Below, one piece after another: positions 45,313-58,496 of a stretch of DNA of 64,000 nt. Positions within the stretch are counted from its first letter, which is position 1. Every line of letters begins with the position of its first letter. Both the position numbers and the translations under genes were made by a program. Where the stretch lies: assembly GCA_947623455.1 (NCBI GenBank), contig OX392527.1:52372401-52436400 (forward strand), read 5' to 3'. The DNA comes from Mimachlamys varia (taxonomy: Eukaryota; Mollusca; Bivalvia; Pectinida; Pectinidae). The notes under the pieces were generated by a model. The model had not been told where the DNA came from. It saw only the letters and a program-made list of their open reading frames with translations, and searched no databases.

Positions 45313-46370
45313 CACTTGTTGTCATTATGATTTGAGCGGGTGGAGTGCTCTACAGTTGATCTTCAGCAGTATACTTCAGAATGATGGCAGCATTAATCGC
45401 AGAGAACATACCACAGCCTTCAAAGTACACAAGCACTAAACTTATCAGTGTATTTTTTTAAGTGTGGTTTGTTTTTGATAATCGAAACAATTGAACATAC
45501 TAATCAAATTTTGGCAAACAAAAGGAAAATCAAATAGAAGACGATGGAAAGAGATAATAAAAAAATACGTGGGAGAGGAATATCCTATTTTCGATACATC
45601 TTGTATAACATTTTAATTTTAAAGATTTTGCGAAAAAAATGCAGTTGAAAGAGATGAGGCTTCCTTTGAAATATTTTACAGTTCCAGAAGGAATATGTAT
45701 AAGATTGGATTTCAAAGTAATATCTATATACAAATTGTACGTCTGATAATTACATCGTCATAACTAGGAGATCTATTCTCATCAACAATATAATATATCG
45801 GATTTCACGGGATTACTTTATGCCAGTTTTAGCATGAAATATATTGCAATGATTGGATACGACGATTAGAATGTACGTCGTGAAATGTCAAATGCTAATG
45901 ACGGTTGTAAACCACGGTAAATTAACCGATTCAAATCTGCATCAAGTTTCATTTGCATAATACGACTTGCAATAAGTCGATCTTTTATATTATTTTCCAG
46001 ACAAAATGAGCTGACTCCACATTTAGTTGTTACATGATGTGCATGCCATTGATCACTCGCTCGATTTAGTTGATTTTAAATTAAAAGACTGAGCCGAACG
46101 TATGCTTTACATGACGTTAGTAGATTTGCATATGTATGACAAATAACTGTAACTTCTTGAACGACATTCTGTGTGTATTATAACCGTGACCATTTTGGTT
46201 GTTTCTTCTCCTTGCTTGTAAACAACCCTCATGTTTCAATTCACAAAGCTATACTGACAGGCTGACAGGTATATTCAATAATTTCTCAAATATTTTACTT
46301 TCGTTTTATTTTATTCAACTTTGAGCGGTCATTACGCTTATCAAAAGTATAAGTTAAACACTACGTCGCG
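45313..46370. other. Non-coding stretch
   Basis: Nothing recognised. Confidence 0.5.
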
Positions 46371-46884
46371 GACAGATGTTGTGATCTACTGACATATGAT
46401 GTTATCTACTGACATATGGTGATTTACTGACAGATGGTGATTTACTGACAGATGGTGATTTACTGACAGATGGTGTTAACTACTGACAGATGGTGTGATT
46501 TACTGGGAAATGGTGATTTACTGACAGATGGTGATTTACTGACAGATGGTGTGATCTACTGACAGATGGTGTGATCTACTGACAGATGGTGTGATATACT
46601 GACAGATGGTGATTTACTGACAGATGGTGTGATCTACTGACAGATGGTGATTTACTGACAAATGGTGTTAACTACTGACAGATGGTGTGATCTACTGACA
46701 GATGGTGTGATCTACTGACAGATGGTGATTTACTGACAAATGGTGTGATCTACTGACATTTGATGTTATCTACTTACAGATGGTGTGATTTACTGGGAAA
46801 TGGTGATCTACTGGCAGATGGTGTAATCTACTGACAGATGGTGTTAACTACTGACAGATGGTGTGATATACTGACAGATTATGT
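46371..46884 (+). repeat. Minisatellite of mixed 18- and 20-bp units
   Basis: About 26 units share CTACTGACAGATGGTG or TTTACTGACAGATGGTG. Two lengths alternate: 18 bp (GATTTACTGACAGATGGT) and 20 bp with an extra TG or TT before ATCTAC/AACTAC. Edge units are more diverged (ACATATGATG, GGGAAATGG). Confidence 0.9.
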
Positions 46885-48610
46885 TATTCAACCAGTTGGT
46901 TTAAATATACTAAATGTCTCTGGCGTTCAATGGGTCACACTGTGTTATATAAAGGAACCAATGACGGTAAAAGATACCACAGACGATAACTTGTTAACAG
47001 CTTTGAGACGAATTTTGATCTAGGTTGTGATAAAGTGGTATGTAGGAACTTCAAAGTAAGTTATAAGTTGTGATTGTCATTATATACTTTCATCAAGAAA
47101 AAATGTAATCACAGGTAGTTGATACTCTTAGACAATAGCTAAACTAACCGAAATAAGATATATAAACTTTTAAAATCAGGAGAGGAATCAGCCTGAAAAC
47201 CTTAAATTATAGCCAAATCTGACATCCCCGTGTTGCCTCTTGCGGTAACAAGAACACCTGTAAATGCAAATACAAACAAGATAGCGGAAAACAAGACATC
47301 GGTTACAGAGTGGCCACAGATCAAACATCATGATTACCCGTATATAGCTTTTGGCAATTTAAGACAATACGTTTGAAAAACATTTTACATACAGTGATGT
47401 AAGTGGTCCTCTCAGCATTTCTTGCTTTGTTATCGTAACACGTACACCACCTGCTGCGTACACCCCGAGGCATAATGTTTGAAAAGACAACAAATTCTGG
47501 TTATCTGATATCAATAATAGCTTAATATACATTATGTATTCTTGGACCCAATGGCAAATCTAACACCCTGTCTTTTTTCAATCACCAGCGAGCCCATCAT
47601 TGTGCATTGATATACTACAATGACGTAGCACAAGGCTTGCATGTTCATGTCCGCCGTGAAACAGGCCTCGATATAGTTTTGTTTGGCTAATATAAACTAA
47701 CATTACGTATTAATAAGACTTAAGTACGCTATTTAAGACTGAAATAGTGTACGTAATACATACGATAAAGATATACGATAAAAATTGATTTTGTCAATGG
47801 ACTATAAAGGATTGAATCTTGATTTGATCGAATTAAGGTGGTGATGAAATGAGTTGGCCTTGTAATAAATTTAATGAGCTGCGATGCGTTTGTGACCAAC
47901 TCTGTTAATCACCTCATGAAGTCGACCAGATAAAGATCAAAACTCTTTATTTCAAGAAACTTGTGGTTATTTTTTCTGAATAATTTGAATCCCCCAAGTG
48001 GAATGCATCTTGTTGAATACGTCGCTGCTGTATTGGAATATCGAATAAGACGAAAAATTAGATGTTGAAAGGACGAAACAAATTGATATGGCAGTTGACT
48101 ATTAAACTTTGATTCATAACGTACATTACCAGATGGATCTACTTTGCGTTTAATTTCTCCTAGGGGCTGATGCTGACACAGGAAGCAAAGTTGATAGCTG
48201 GATGGAACTCATTATCGGGCAGAACCTGACTTACCATTACTGTTACAGCTGTAGCAGCCACGAACAATTTCCGTATTTATCGTCTCTTATTGTTTGAACA
48301 ATATTTCTTGTGTAGATTCATTTAAACAAATTGTAAAACTTATGTGCTGTTTTCTTTGCTTGAGCAAGTCGATGGTAATTCTTAATCGGAGGTTCATACG
48401 CACAGGCAATGATAACATGGCCAAATCCATCGGCAAATCAAACAGGTTATATTTGGTAGTTGATACATGTATTGAATCCAACTTGAGTATGAATTGAAAT
48501 AGAAAAACATACCTGCATTTTTTTAATTCACACTTGGATCAGAAAATTCAAAGCACTCATGATAAAATGTCAAGAAGCATTTCTTGTCATGACCTCATGA
48601 ATGTTCCAAA
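46885..48610. other. Non-coding stretch
   Basis: Nothing recognised. Short open frames near 48.29-48.50 kb overlap on both strands without recognisable content. Confidence 0.5.
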
Positions 48611-48826
48611 ACAATGTCAACCCGAAATACAATATCATCCCTAAATACAGTATCATCCCTAAATACAATATCATCCCTCAATACCATATCATCCCTAAAT
48701 ACCATATCATCCCTAAATACAATATCATCCCTAAATACAATATCATCCCTAAATACAATATCATCCCTAAATACCATATCATCCCTAAATACCATATCAA
48801 CCTGAAACACAATATCATCCCTAAAT
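48611..48826 (+). repeat. 18-bp minisatellite, exactly 12 units
   Basis: Unit ACAATATCATCCCTAAAT, with ACC/ACA alternation at the third base. Unit 1 and unit 11 share the variant TCAACC(C/T)GAA. The 18-bp period keeps frames open on both strands, and these are artefacts. Confidence 0.95.
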
Positions 48827-49655
48827 TCTGCGAGTTGTATTGTATTATTGTGTTGTACAATGAACGCAGTGTATTACCTGCATATTGTTTTTAATATTTC
48901 ATATTGCCGGATAGACTTGGTAGCATGCGACTTGTACAGATTTATGCCAACCTTTCCTCATATCGACCGGAACGCAGCATAATTTCTCTGGCAATTCGCA
49001 AAAAATATGGTATATTTATAAAACATCTAGTATAGCTCAGGATTCAGGGTAAATCAAACAAGTCCAGAATAATAATGTTTGTCCAAAAAACTGTCTTATC
49101 CCCTTTAAAAGATAAATGCACATTGTATTTTAATGTGATCTCCAATTTGATCTCTTACCGAAGCTTAGCATGGGTCTGCGTTAGTCTAAAGGCAATATAA
49201 ACATGATATTACAATTGTAGCTCAAATCGACATTAATCATAGAACGCTTACGGACTCTTCAGTGTAAAATAAAACTTAATTAATAACACAACAAAGTTTG
49301 ATAAGGTAGTACATTGTACTATATGACAACAACAACTTTAAACGCACAAAAACACCTTAAACATTTAGATTCCAAGATTTGGCAAACTGATAGAGACGGT
49401 TTGTAATCCGTGAAGCAATTTGCTTTTTTCGTTTTTATTTCAGTATGATTGGCAAACTGTGAATCTCTTTAGGCTGTTTTCTATTTTGACTCCTTTCATC
49501 TCTCTGCGAAAAACATTGTGCTCTCTGTGTGGTCATTTCGTTTTTTTTTTCCTCATCATTTAGGTATCGGTCAAATGGCCACTCTCCAGACAAGAGATCA
49601 ATAGCTACAAGGTCAACGAACATTCCATGATGACTGCTGAAGGGGTTTTTATCAG
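48827..49655. other. Non-coding stretch
   Basis: Nothing recognised with confidence. A minus-strand frame at 49435-49692 (85 codons) directly follows the candidate exon below. Confidence 0.45.
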
Positions 49656-50039
49656 TCAATGCAAACATTGGTCCGCCATCCACACAACCCATTGACCTTT
49701 GTTTCCCGCCTTAATATTGTTTATACAAATATAATATGACATTGGGGTCAAGCTTCGAACTCCTGCTAATGGGCAGAGCATAGCGAATCCAACACACTGA
49801 TGGTAGTTTGCACACGATTCCTCAATTTGCTGATGAGTTTGACAATAAACGGTTGCGTGGACAATTGGCGCACTAATTTCCCCAGTAACACTAAAACGTT
49901 GACTTTGGTCTTTCCCGTGTGTATTTAGGGTGTAAAGGGTCAGGGCTGACATAGCAATGGACGTTTCAATGGACGTTATCATACAAGTCAGTGAACAGCT
50001 GAGTTCGACAGCAAGTGTTACGTAGAGGATTATAGACAC
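49656..50039 (-). CDS. Possible first exon of a secreted Cys-containing protein
   Basis: 127 codons from ATG at 50039. The N-terminus (MSIILYVTLAVELSCSLTC) looks like a signal peptide. Later cysteines occur in CQTHQQIEESCANYHQC followed by VGFAMLC, a spacing reminiscent of PAN/apple-like modules of mollusc secreted proteins (C..C....CVGF). The next minus-strand frame (49692-49435) overlaps its end in another phase, so a splice or shift could join them. No promoter, poly(A) signal or homologue could be established. It may equally be chance. Confidence 0.25.
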   Translation of the reverse strand: MSIILYVTLAVELSCSLTCMITSIETSIAMSALTLYTLNTHGKDQSQRFSVTGEISAPIVHATVYCQTHQQIEESCANYHQCVGFAMLCPLAGVRSLTPMSYYICINNIKAGNKGQWVVWMADQCLH

Positions 50040-52026
50040 ATAGTCAGCTCAAACAACCGAAATGATCATTTCTTATTGTCTGTGTATACTTAATAGTTGA
50101 AATTAAATGGAATATTCACATATCTACAATAATAAAGAATGATTTATGGGTGTTCAGTTTAGGGTAATTCATGCCTTTGCAAAATCGCGAATTGACACGT
50201 TTATCCAGATTTATCCAGAATATCTCTTTTCTTTTTGGTTTGTACTCAAAGTAAATCATCAAATATTTAAAAAAGTATTTACTGATCATATAATTTAATC
50301 TACTATTTGGTGTTCTTGATTTTAATATTGATAATAATTCGATGTTTTAAATGATTGATTTATGACAACTAAGTTCAAACCGAATCAGGAATTATTATCT
50401 GTGGTATAAAGGGTCTAATCGGCCAGCCAACATCTTTCTCAACCAACTGGGGAGCATTTAGCCGGTGCTGCAATTTTATCACTCACAATTAACATTCTGC
50501 CATTTCCACCGCAGTCCAACCGCGTACTCATTTACAGCTGAGTTGTCTAGAAAACGAAGAGTACAGTGTATCTTGCTGAAAAAATTAACACCGCCGTCAT
50601 GGCATGACTCGAACCCTCAACGAGCCAGTCAGTTTGTGGATGAAAAGATTATCTGTTCTATTCGATATATACGAAATCATATAAATCGACTAATATGAGT
50701 CTCCTGTGGGGCTAAGTTCAATGTGTAATATAAATAAAGTGCATGTAATACAAAAATCAATTTTTAAAAAGTATGTCCTTAGTGTGGGAAATAAATATCA
50801 ATGCAGAAGAAATAAACGCGTTTCATTTTACTGACAAATTTCTTCGAAGCAGATGTTCTTATACAAAGCTTATGACATGCAGAGCTTGATGTAGAAACAG
50901 CACACGGTATAATTATTGTGTTGGAATTAGCTCTCGGGTGATAAAAATCAATCGACTAATTAAAATGTGAAGTTTGATTGTTATGTTGGATTAAAATGTA
51001 CTCCAGCAGGTCCCGATCATAATTATATCTCCTACTGCTGTATAAAGGTGCACAGACGCATACCAATAAGGCACCATTTTCAAATCAAGTCTTTGTTCAA
51101 ATTCAAATACAATTAAGAAGAGAATAACAATGTTCAAATTTAATAGCAGTAAATGTATTACATTTATTTCCTTGTGGAACATGTTTTATTCGAATGTGAA
51201 AATGTGCTATGCACTATACATTAAAACTAAGCATGCCAATAGTTCGAAGCTAAAGCATTCAAGATATATCAGTAAGACTGTGGGTAAAATTCACTGTTCA
51301 AAATTAATTTAAAACGTCTCAGTTTTAGAAAGCATATCTCAAAACTTAAACTTTCTCTTAATACTATTTCAAAGCGACAGCCAGCATATTTGTTTAAAAA
51401 AAAGTATTTAATTCATGTATTAGTTACGACCCGTTGCTATTAACTGACGTCACGCACGCGCTATCCGTGAACAAAAAATAACGTGGTGAAGCCATGCGAA
51501 ACGAGCATCGTTGTAAGACCATAAACGAGGCCAACAATGCTGTTGTGGGGCAACACTGAAATGGTTATATTTAGCTGACAAAGAGTATCATGGTGTTTTC
51601 TTAATAATTTGATATAAGTTATCGATATGATCTATCGTGACAGACCATGTGACCAATTCGACCAAACATCAGCCGAGAGACTCAAACTTTCAATCCCGTA
51701 TAATCTGTCCAAATCTATCAAATAAGACAGTCTAGACACACATATCTCTATATTTGTGGTTGATTCAAGCAATTATTACACTATTTTCCTGTTTGGGTGC
51801 TATGAAATATACGGCAATAGTCTCTGTTTTGATATTTGAACTATTATGATAGGTAACCTTTGGTATAAAATCTTCGTTAGGTTTGTCACCTCGCTATAAA
51901 AATTGTGGCAGTACATTATGATCAGGTTTTGCGACAGACTGCTACAATGTACCTTGATGGGAAAGATATTCGAAATAAGGTTCGATTATGTATATAACGT
52001 GTTATATGGTATTACTAATCTATTTT
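50040..52026. other. Non-coding stretch
   Basis: Nothing recognised. Confidence 0.5.
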
Positions 52027-52156
52027 AGCCCTTCATTCTGGAACTGTTCATTTATAGTAATGTCTGGGGAGTTATCGTGTCTGAGCCGTCAGGCGAGGGC
52101 CTATACCTTCACAGACAACACTTTAAGGAAAATGTTCCCTAGGAAAAGGGACATAA
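52027..52156. repeat. Decayed relative of the 41.5 kb foldback MITE
   Basis: AGCCCTTC.TTCTGGAACTGTTC.TTATAGT..TGTCTGGGGAG at the left, the GTCAGGCGAGGGC centre, and ACAGACAACACT...TGTTCCC..GG.AAAGGGACATAA at the right follow the same plan as 41468-41616, with many substitutions and a shortened centre. Confidence 0.75.
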
Positions 52157-52439
52157 AAGTTTAGTGACTCTTATGACTTTCATTCAATAATCATAAGAAA
52201 AACAAAATTAACTTCATCGATAAAAATGAAAAAAAATAATGATTAAAAAATTCAACTAACTGTTACTGACTGATTAACGTTTAGCCGATTCAAGTAAACC
52301 CTGCTTTGTTTCCCTTCCCTGTATACATGACTTCACAACGGTCACTGAAAAATGAGCCTCTAATTGCCCACTCAGATACCCAAATGTTGCCCTCGAGTCC
52401 TGCGCTATTTTTTGCTTAATTTACCCTTACCAGAAGTGT

Positions 52440-53145
52440 TAAATTCCGATACCGTCCGTAAGTGTTTACAAAATATGCCGAATAAAGATGAATTGGAGAT
52501 AATATTGAATGAGAACGACTCTAAAAATACCAAACGGGTAGATTCCGGAGCCGTAAAAGCGTTTAGAATGTTTTTGGGGACCACAGGGCGTCTAAAAGGG
52601 TTTGACATATTTTAAAAGTTCATTTTAGACAAGCAGTTGGGCAAATTTTACGATGGGACAAAGACGGAAGACGGAACGTGGTTGAAATGCTCGTCCTTGA
52701 ATTCCAATAGATATGGTATTTAGAAATATACCCAGGCGACTTGGGATATTAGCAACAGCGACGAGTTCCGTTCCAGTGGAAATTTATTTCGTACAGTTGT
52801 AACTGATATAAAGAGAAAGGGATTTTACGGGGTTGACCACCATCCAGTGATTTGTGAGTAGGATTTTCGGACGTTGTATTTAGGAGAAAATCTAGTGTTT
52901 AACATATGATGGCAAGAGGGTCTTCAAAAAAAGTTTAGTTTGAGATTCATGTAACATATTATCTGTGCCAAAAGGGTTGCAAAACATCTTTACGGCTAAT
53001 GGATATAAAAATACCTTCAAAACTGTCCGTGATGACACTGGGAAACTTTATGTCTATCAAGCCACAAACGAACTTGACAATGACATTAGAGAAAACTCAA
53101 ATGCCAGAATGTACAAAATATTTGGTAAGTTTTCAAATTAATTTT
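52440..53145 (+). pseudogene. Broken KIAA1958-like / Crypton-type tyrosine-recombinase relative
   Basis: Successive segments match the order of KIAA1958/DUF3504-type proteins. NENDSKNTKRVDSGAVKAF and MFLGTTGRLKGF (52.5-52.6 kb) are followed by LGKFYDGTKTEDGTW and SSLNSNRYGI (52.63-52.72 kb), then DEFRSSGNLFRTVVTDIKRK and GVDHHPVI (52.76-52.86 kb), YYLCQKG (about 52.96 kb), and FKTVRDDTGKLYVYQATNE ... NARMYKIFG (53.0-53.13 kb). In-frame stops near 52613, 52720 and 52861 and at least one frameshift near 52.97 kb break it. The distal part that would hold the recombinase active site was not found. These proteins derive from Crypton-like DNA transposons, and many dispersed relics are usual in molluscs. 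Confidence 0.65.
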
Positions 53146-54844
53146 AAAGTGGTAGTTTAGTGAACCCACATTTAAAATATCAACAAAAATGAAAAGTACC
53201 TATATTCAGACTAAGGAATCCGTACTTCATAATATTATTTACTGTAAAGCCGATGTCCGATGTGGTCAGTTTTTTTTGGGAAAGCCAGCGCAAAATAGCG
53301 ACATCAAAATATAGCACGAAATAACCGCGCCCCCTGTCGCAAGCACATGTGTGTGTGCTGCAAACTAATGGACGCGAGCTCGAGCTAGGACACGAGATGT
53401 GTGATTTTACACATACTTCTTTCAATGTATGTTAGATTAGCGAAATACGTTGCCAACAATTATGATATATATAATTATTATTACATCCCACGATAAATTC
53501 TGTTGGAATTCTTCAAACTAACCAAAAGCAGATTGAAAACTCGCACACACAGGGGCCTTCTGAAGGGAAATTTGTTAAGCGGAACATGTACGCGCTATTT
53601 ACCATGCTACGTAAATTTAAATAGTAACAATCACTTTTAATTACTTACACAAAAACTGTTTTGTCACTAACAAAGGAATTTTGGTTACATGTATTCATTA
53701 AATGTTAAGATTATCTTAGTTTTGTTAGCGCTTTTGCTGTTTTGTTTAATAAAACAGTTAATGACCCCATATTGGTGTAACATGTGATTTGTCTCCTCTC
53801 GACTGATAATGTCACCCTCGGGCGTTGTCCTCATGTGACATTTTCCGGTCTCGGGAGGCAAATCCTTATGTCACAACATTATAAGGTCATAAATTGTATA
53901 ATATTACTCTCATATATACTACATTTTGTATGTAGATACGATAGTCGCAGTCTCTTGTCAACCAGATGTGACGCCCTTGTTAAAAATTTAAAGACAATCT
54001 AAAATAATCCATGCACACAGAAAAATAGTTTACGTACAAATAGAATGTCCTTAGTCTTTAATCCTTATTACATATTTCATAAGAATGTTTATGCTACCTC
54101 TTGAGTCAAATACAGGTCTACATGCTCTTAAACATAACCTTGTTTGTTTAATATTAATTAAACAAGACTTTTTGGGTGAATATTTCTCACAATAAGTGAA
54201 ACCGGAATTAATGTAAAAGCTTTAGTTTCAACAAGAAAGAAATGGATAAGATGTTCCGACCTTACCTTATATTTTAACCTCGTGTTTGATGTAATGTAAC
54301 GTGAGATAAAGCACACTGGAGAAGTCTGCTAGATTATTGCCCAAAGTCAAACAAAGCATTAACGTATTGTAATAGAGCATTTATTCAAACATTAAGCAAA
54401 CTGCCGAAAGCACTTTTCTATGAAAACTAAATTAAAACGTTCTAGGCAAAATAATTGGAGCAGTTTAAGTTCGATCTTAATATTTATCAAGTTGACCCAT
54501 CATGAGATACACATATATTTAACACATATGTATACTGACGTATAGCTGGTTCGGTTAAACATTATACTTACAGCAATGTCTCTGGTGACTAATTAATTCA
54601 AACTTGTACCGATGTCATTAATTGTCAGCTTTCGTATACCGGTTATTTCTATCCGTAGCCAGATCCATTCGTCTTTACTGAATCCTTTCTGAGACGAAGT
54701 TGTTGGAATAAGCGCTAGCATTTGTGTTTTACCTGTCTGTCACTAACATTCTAGACATTATAATTATGAATAACGCTGTTTTCGGTAGATTTTCTGGTAT
54801 CTACAGAAAATGTTTAAAGCTTTACAATTTGTAGATATATGTAC
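53146..54844. other. Non-coding stretch
   Basis: Nothing recognised. A minus-strand frame at 53180-53425 has no family signature. Confidence 0.5.
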
Positions 54845-54968
54845 CGGAGCCACGGTGGCCGAGTGGTTTAAGTGTACTCCGGCTTTCCTACACCTCCAAA
54901 ATCTGGCCTTAACGTCCTTAAATGATCCTAGCTGTTTATAGAACGCATAACAAAATAAACCAAACCAA
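54845..54968 (+). mobile_element. tRNA-derived SINE-like copy
   Basis: The head GGAGCCACGGTGGCCGAGTG resembles a Ser/Leu-type tRNA 5' half. It contains a polymerase III A-box (TGGCCGAGTGG, 54856-54866). No good B-box follows, so the tRNA part is truncated. The tail (54907-54968) is the one shared with the repeats at 9.56 and 45.26 kb and ends in AATAAACCAAACC. A SINE that borrows a LINE tail is the simplest reading. Confidence 0.65.
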
Positions 54969-55344
54969 ATACGTAGATATCATTCTGAGGTTGAAGCCAG
55001 ATGTTTTAAACAGGAAGTTACCTTTTTGAACCTATATATGCGCTGATTCAGTCTTGCTATATTGCTCGCTTGCTCGCTAAGCTTGCGAACTCGATGATTC
55101 TTTGCTGAGCTTTTAAACTCACTTATACTGCCCCATGCTTCGACACACATTGTGTAGGCCTGAGTTGTAACTATTTTTAGCCATCAACCACTCTTATTTT
55201 TTCCCGAGCTTTTCTGTCCACTAAAACTGTTACACCATTGCAGATCCACGGCTACTCTGCTGAAATTTATGTTGTATTTTTATCGTTTTCGTGTATACTG
55301 ATTACTGCATGGATTTCAATGCTAATTTCAGATTCCTTAACTAT
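54969..55344. other. Non-coding stretch
   Basis: Nothing recognised. Confidence 0.45.
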
Positions 55345-55620
55345 AAAACAAAATCAGAGAATACCGAAGCGTCAACAAAACCATAATACGGAATCCAAAT
55401 CAATTAAACCAGGGACAAAATATGACTAAAGAAAAGATTTACATGGAGAACCTTGTAAAAGTACAAGTTAGAGAATGTTCCGGAAGAGTAAGCGTTTTCT
55501 GCTTCACTATCGACAACCACCATGTAAATCTTGGTAACATCCAATGAAACATCAAGTCCTCAAACTGAGAACCGATTCATCATTCCTAATCACAACAAAT
55601 AAGTACACTAATGACCAATT
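55345..55620 (-). repeat. 3'-tail fragment of the YIDD reverse-transcriptase family, inverted
   Basis: Reverse complement of the tail at 21.67-21.92 kb, including the AGATTTACATGG / CCATGTAAATCT pair (here at ~55437 and ~55520) and the GAATACCGAAGCGTCAAC end. No coding part remains. Confidence 0.72.
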
Positions 55621-58496
55621 TCAAAAACGTCCACTTTCATAATAAACAATAATTACACAAGGTTTAAAACTCGAGGTTACAGTCCTGAGCTGTCAGCACA
55701 ATGCACTACCAGTGACGAATACCGAAAGACATCGAATCTGCGTTCGGGCACTTAAAATCGTTTATCAAAGTTTTTTGAATTTTTATTTCGGCATGTAGCC
55801 CTGGCTTAAAGCGTCTCGTCGTTTATGTCAAGTAACGCGATCAATTCTAAGACTTTTTATATCTGTATAACATCACTATATGACCATGTTTTAGCATTAA
55901 ATGCAAATTCTCGTAAATTGTGCATGTATTGTATTTAACGTATGCTAGTGTCTAGACATATTGACTGGAAGGGTTGGTGCAGATTGGTTCCTAACGCTGA
56001 TAGGCTAAATAGACCTTTTATCTGATATAGATGAATGGATAGCATAGAAACGTGTTATAATTCCATGTGTTCTAAGTCGTAGTACCAGACACGGCGTCAT
56101 AAATGCTGCTTTTTATTATTCACGGCAAAAAAAATTGTGACAAGGATACACTTTTTAATAGTCTGTTCTGTGTACTGATGTCGTCCCTGTCTACAGGGAT
56201 ATCAGTGCTCTGCGGAAACATCTACCAAATGGAACCCGATATAATCATATACTCCTGGGTACAAAACAATGAAAGTCACTTTGAATTCATTCTTAAACCA
56301 TATACGATTTGTTTTATGAAACGTACATGTTCCGCCAATACATATAATAGCAAAGCAAACACAACAAACCCAAATCAATATATTTTTATCTAAGACAAAT
56401 AAAGCATAGACATAAAATGACAAATGTTGTCAAGATAATAATGATAAGTATAATCTAAATTAGAAAAAAATAACAACTGCATCCATTGATGAAAATCTAC
56501 GATAGGGGATACGACACTTAACGACAATGTACCCTGTAATTGCATGACGACAAAAGCAGAGTTCTTCATGTTCTCAATAATTACTTCTTACCGTGTTGTC
56601 AAATCTCCAGAACGAAATCATAACTCAAAATCGATATAAAATGCAAACAACGGGAAAGTGAAGCTCTGAATATTGAAGTGTTTCACTTTTGTCGACCTAT
56701 ATGTAATCAATAATAATTCGAGATAAAAATCAATAACATCCAGACAAACATGTTAGAACAATACAAACTGTATGTGTTTTCACGATTTTTGAACACGACC
56801 TGTATTCATTATAGGAATTATAAACGGATTTACCGTTTCGAAAATCTTTGAGAGATGTTGTCAATTCCATAAAGTTTTTTTTAAATGTTTTCATCTGATT
56901 ATATTTTCGCTGTTTTCTGTGTGTATGACCAGGGAAAGCAAAGATTAGTTTTAACATAAACTTTTAGGACGCCATTTTGACGTTATTTTAGTTGCGTTAT
57001 ATAGAAAAATATCGTCTCGCGGAACTTAGCAGTGTAGATAATTCTCCGGAATTATTGAGAAAACTAAAATAAACAATTGTATAGGTTATAAGCGATGTGT
57101 AAACTGTCACTTGACGAAGATAATAATTTTCTTTAAAGCAAGGTCAAAATGTTAAAATATAATACAATATTTGCTGAACTGGTGTGATGATTTTTCTCCA
57201 ATACCTTGATAGGACTAGGGTTAACCAGGTACTTACATGTAGTCATCCAAATATCCCACATTAAGATACAAGGGTCATTCGTTAACCATCAGTTCTTCGT
57301 GATACACACTATATCATGAGGCAGCTGTAAATTCCATGATCAGTTTTACTAAGTAACATATCAGTGGAGGATTTCAAACCACCAATGTGCACATTTTATC
57401 AATACAAACCCAGAGAGTTACAAATAAAGTATAAAACAAAACATATATATTTTTATATAAACCATAATATGAAAAAACAAATCGCAACAATTTTTAATGT
57501 CAGAATCAATTGAAAAGAAAAATAAAAAACATAATCTTTGTAAACATTTTTTGGGAGTTGGAAGATGACCTTAAAACAAATGCATGTGTTCCTCCTTTTG
57601 AATTACATTGTAGTATGGCGAAAAAATGAGTAAAGCTGCTTCGTCTAGGAATTGCAGTGATATAGGAGCCAAAAAATGGGAATCGAAATTTTCGAAACTA
57701 ATATAGGTACAAAAGGGTCAGGTGCATGAAACCCCTTTAATTTGTGAATTGACAAAATAATGGGTACTGTGTCATTTGAAATCGCGTTCAAGAAAAATGT
57801 GTTATATTATGAATCATGGGACTACTCAAATAAGATAACTGGTATTATAAAGGCTCCATCAAACCTCGGGGACTAATCAGTAAAGTGTATCATTTATGTA
57901 ACACATACAACATTATCGTTCGATAATAAAATCAATAGCATCGACAAAAGAATAATATTGTTAAACTTGACTAGAGTGTCGGGAAAACCATCTATTCTGT
58001 GGTCGATCTACGTGACACAACAATTAGCCAACTATTACAAGACAGACACCGAACCATCTGATCCCCTTAATGGTCACTTACCAGATTATGCTGGCGAAGG
58101 ACAAATAACACTGGCCTGAGGTATCCGTTATTGATTGATAGAAGGTTGTGTAATCTATCTTTACATAAGAAAAGCGGTGTTTATCAGACTATGGTAAACG
58201 GATCTTATTCAAGGTTAAGTTATATAATCAAATTAGACATTAGGACAAAAAGGTTTTGGAGCAGGATTCAGCAAAGTACACTATTGCTTAGCTCATGTTT
58301 ACCGCACTCAACACTTTTAATTTAAGATGCATTTTTGTGTCTTTAAAAGTGACATTTGCAAAGAGATGTGCCTATTAGGTAATCGCGAAACAAGCATGAA
58401 ACAAACTATCAGTGTTCGTATATGTATACATTGTTTGAAAGAGATATAACTATACTGGAATAATGTCTGTCCATCTATCCGTCTGTAGAAAAGAAA
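55621..58496. other. Non-coding stretch
   Basis: Nothing recognised. Open frames at 56103-56393 and 56730-56957 show no family signature. Confidence 0.5.

Noticed and set aside
54851..54930. Functional tRNA-Ser/Leu gene
   Set aside because: Only the A-box half resembles a tRNA. There is no B-box, anticodon arm or acceptor closure, and the sequence runs into a repeat tail.
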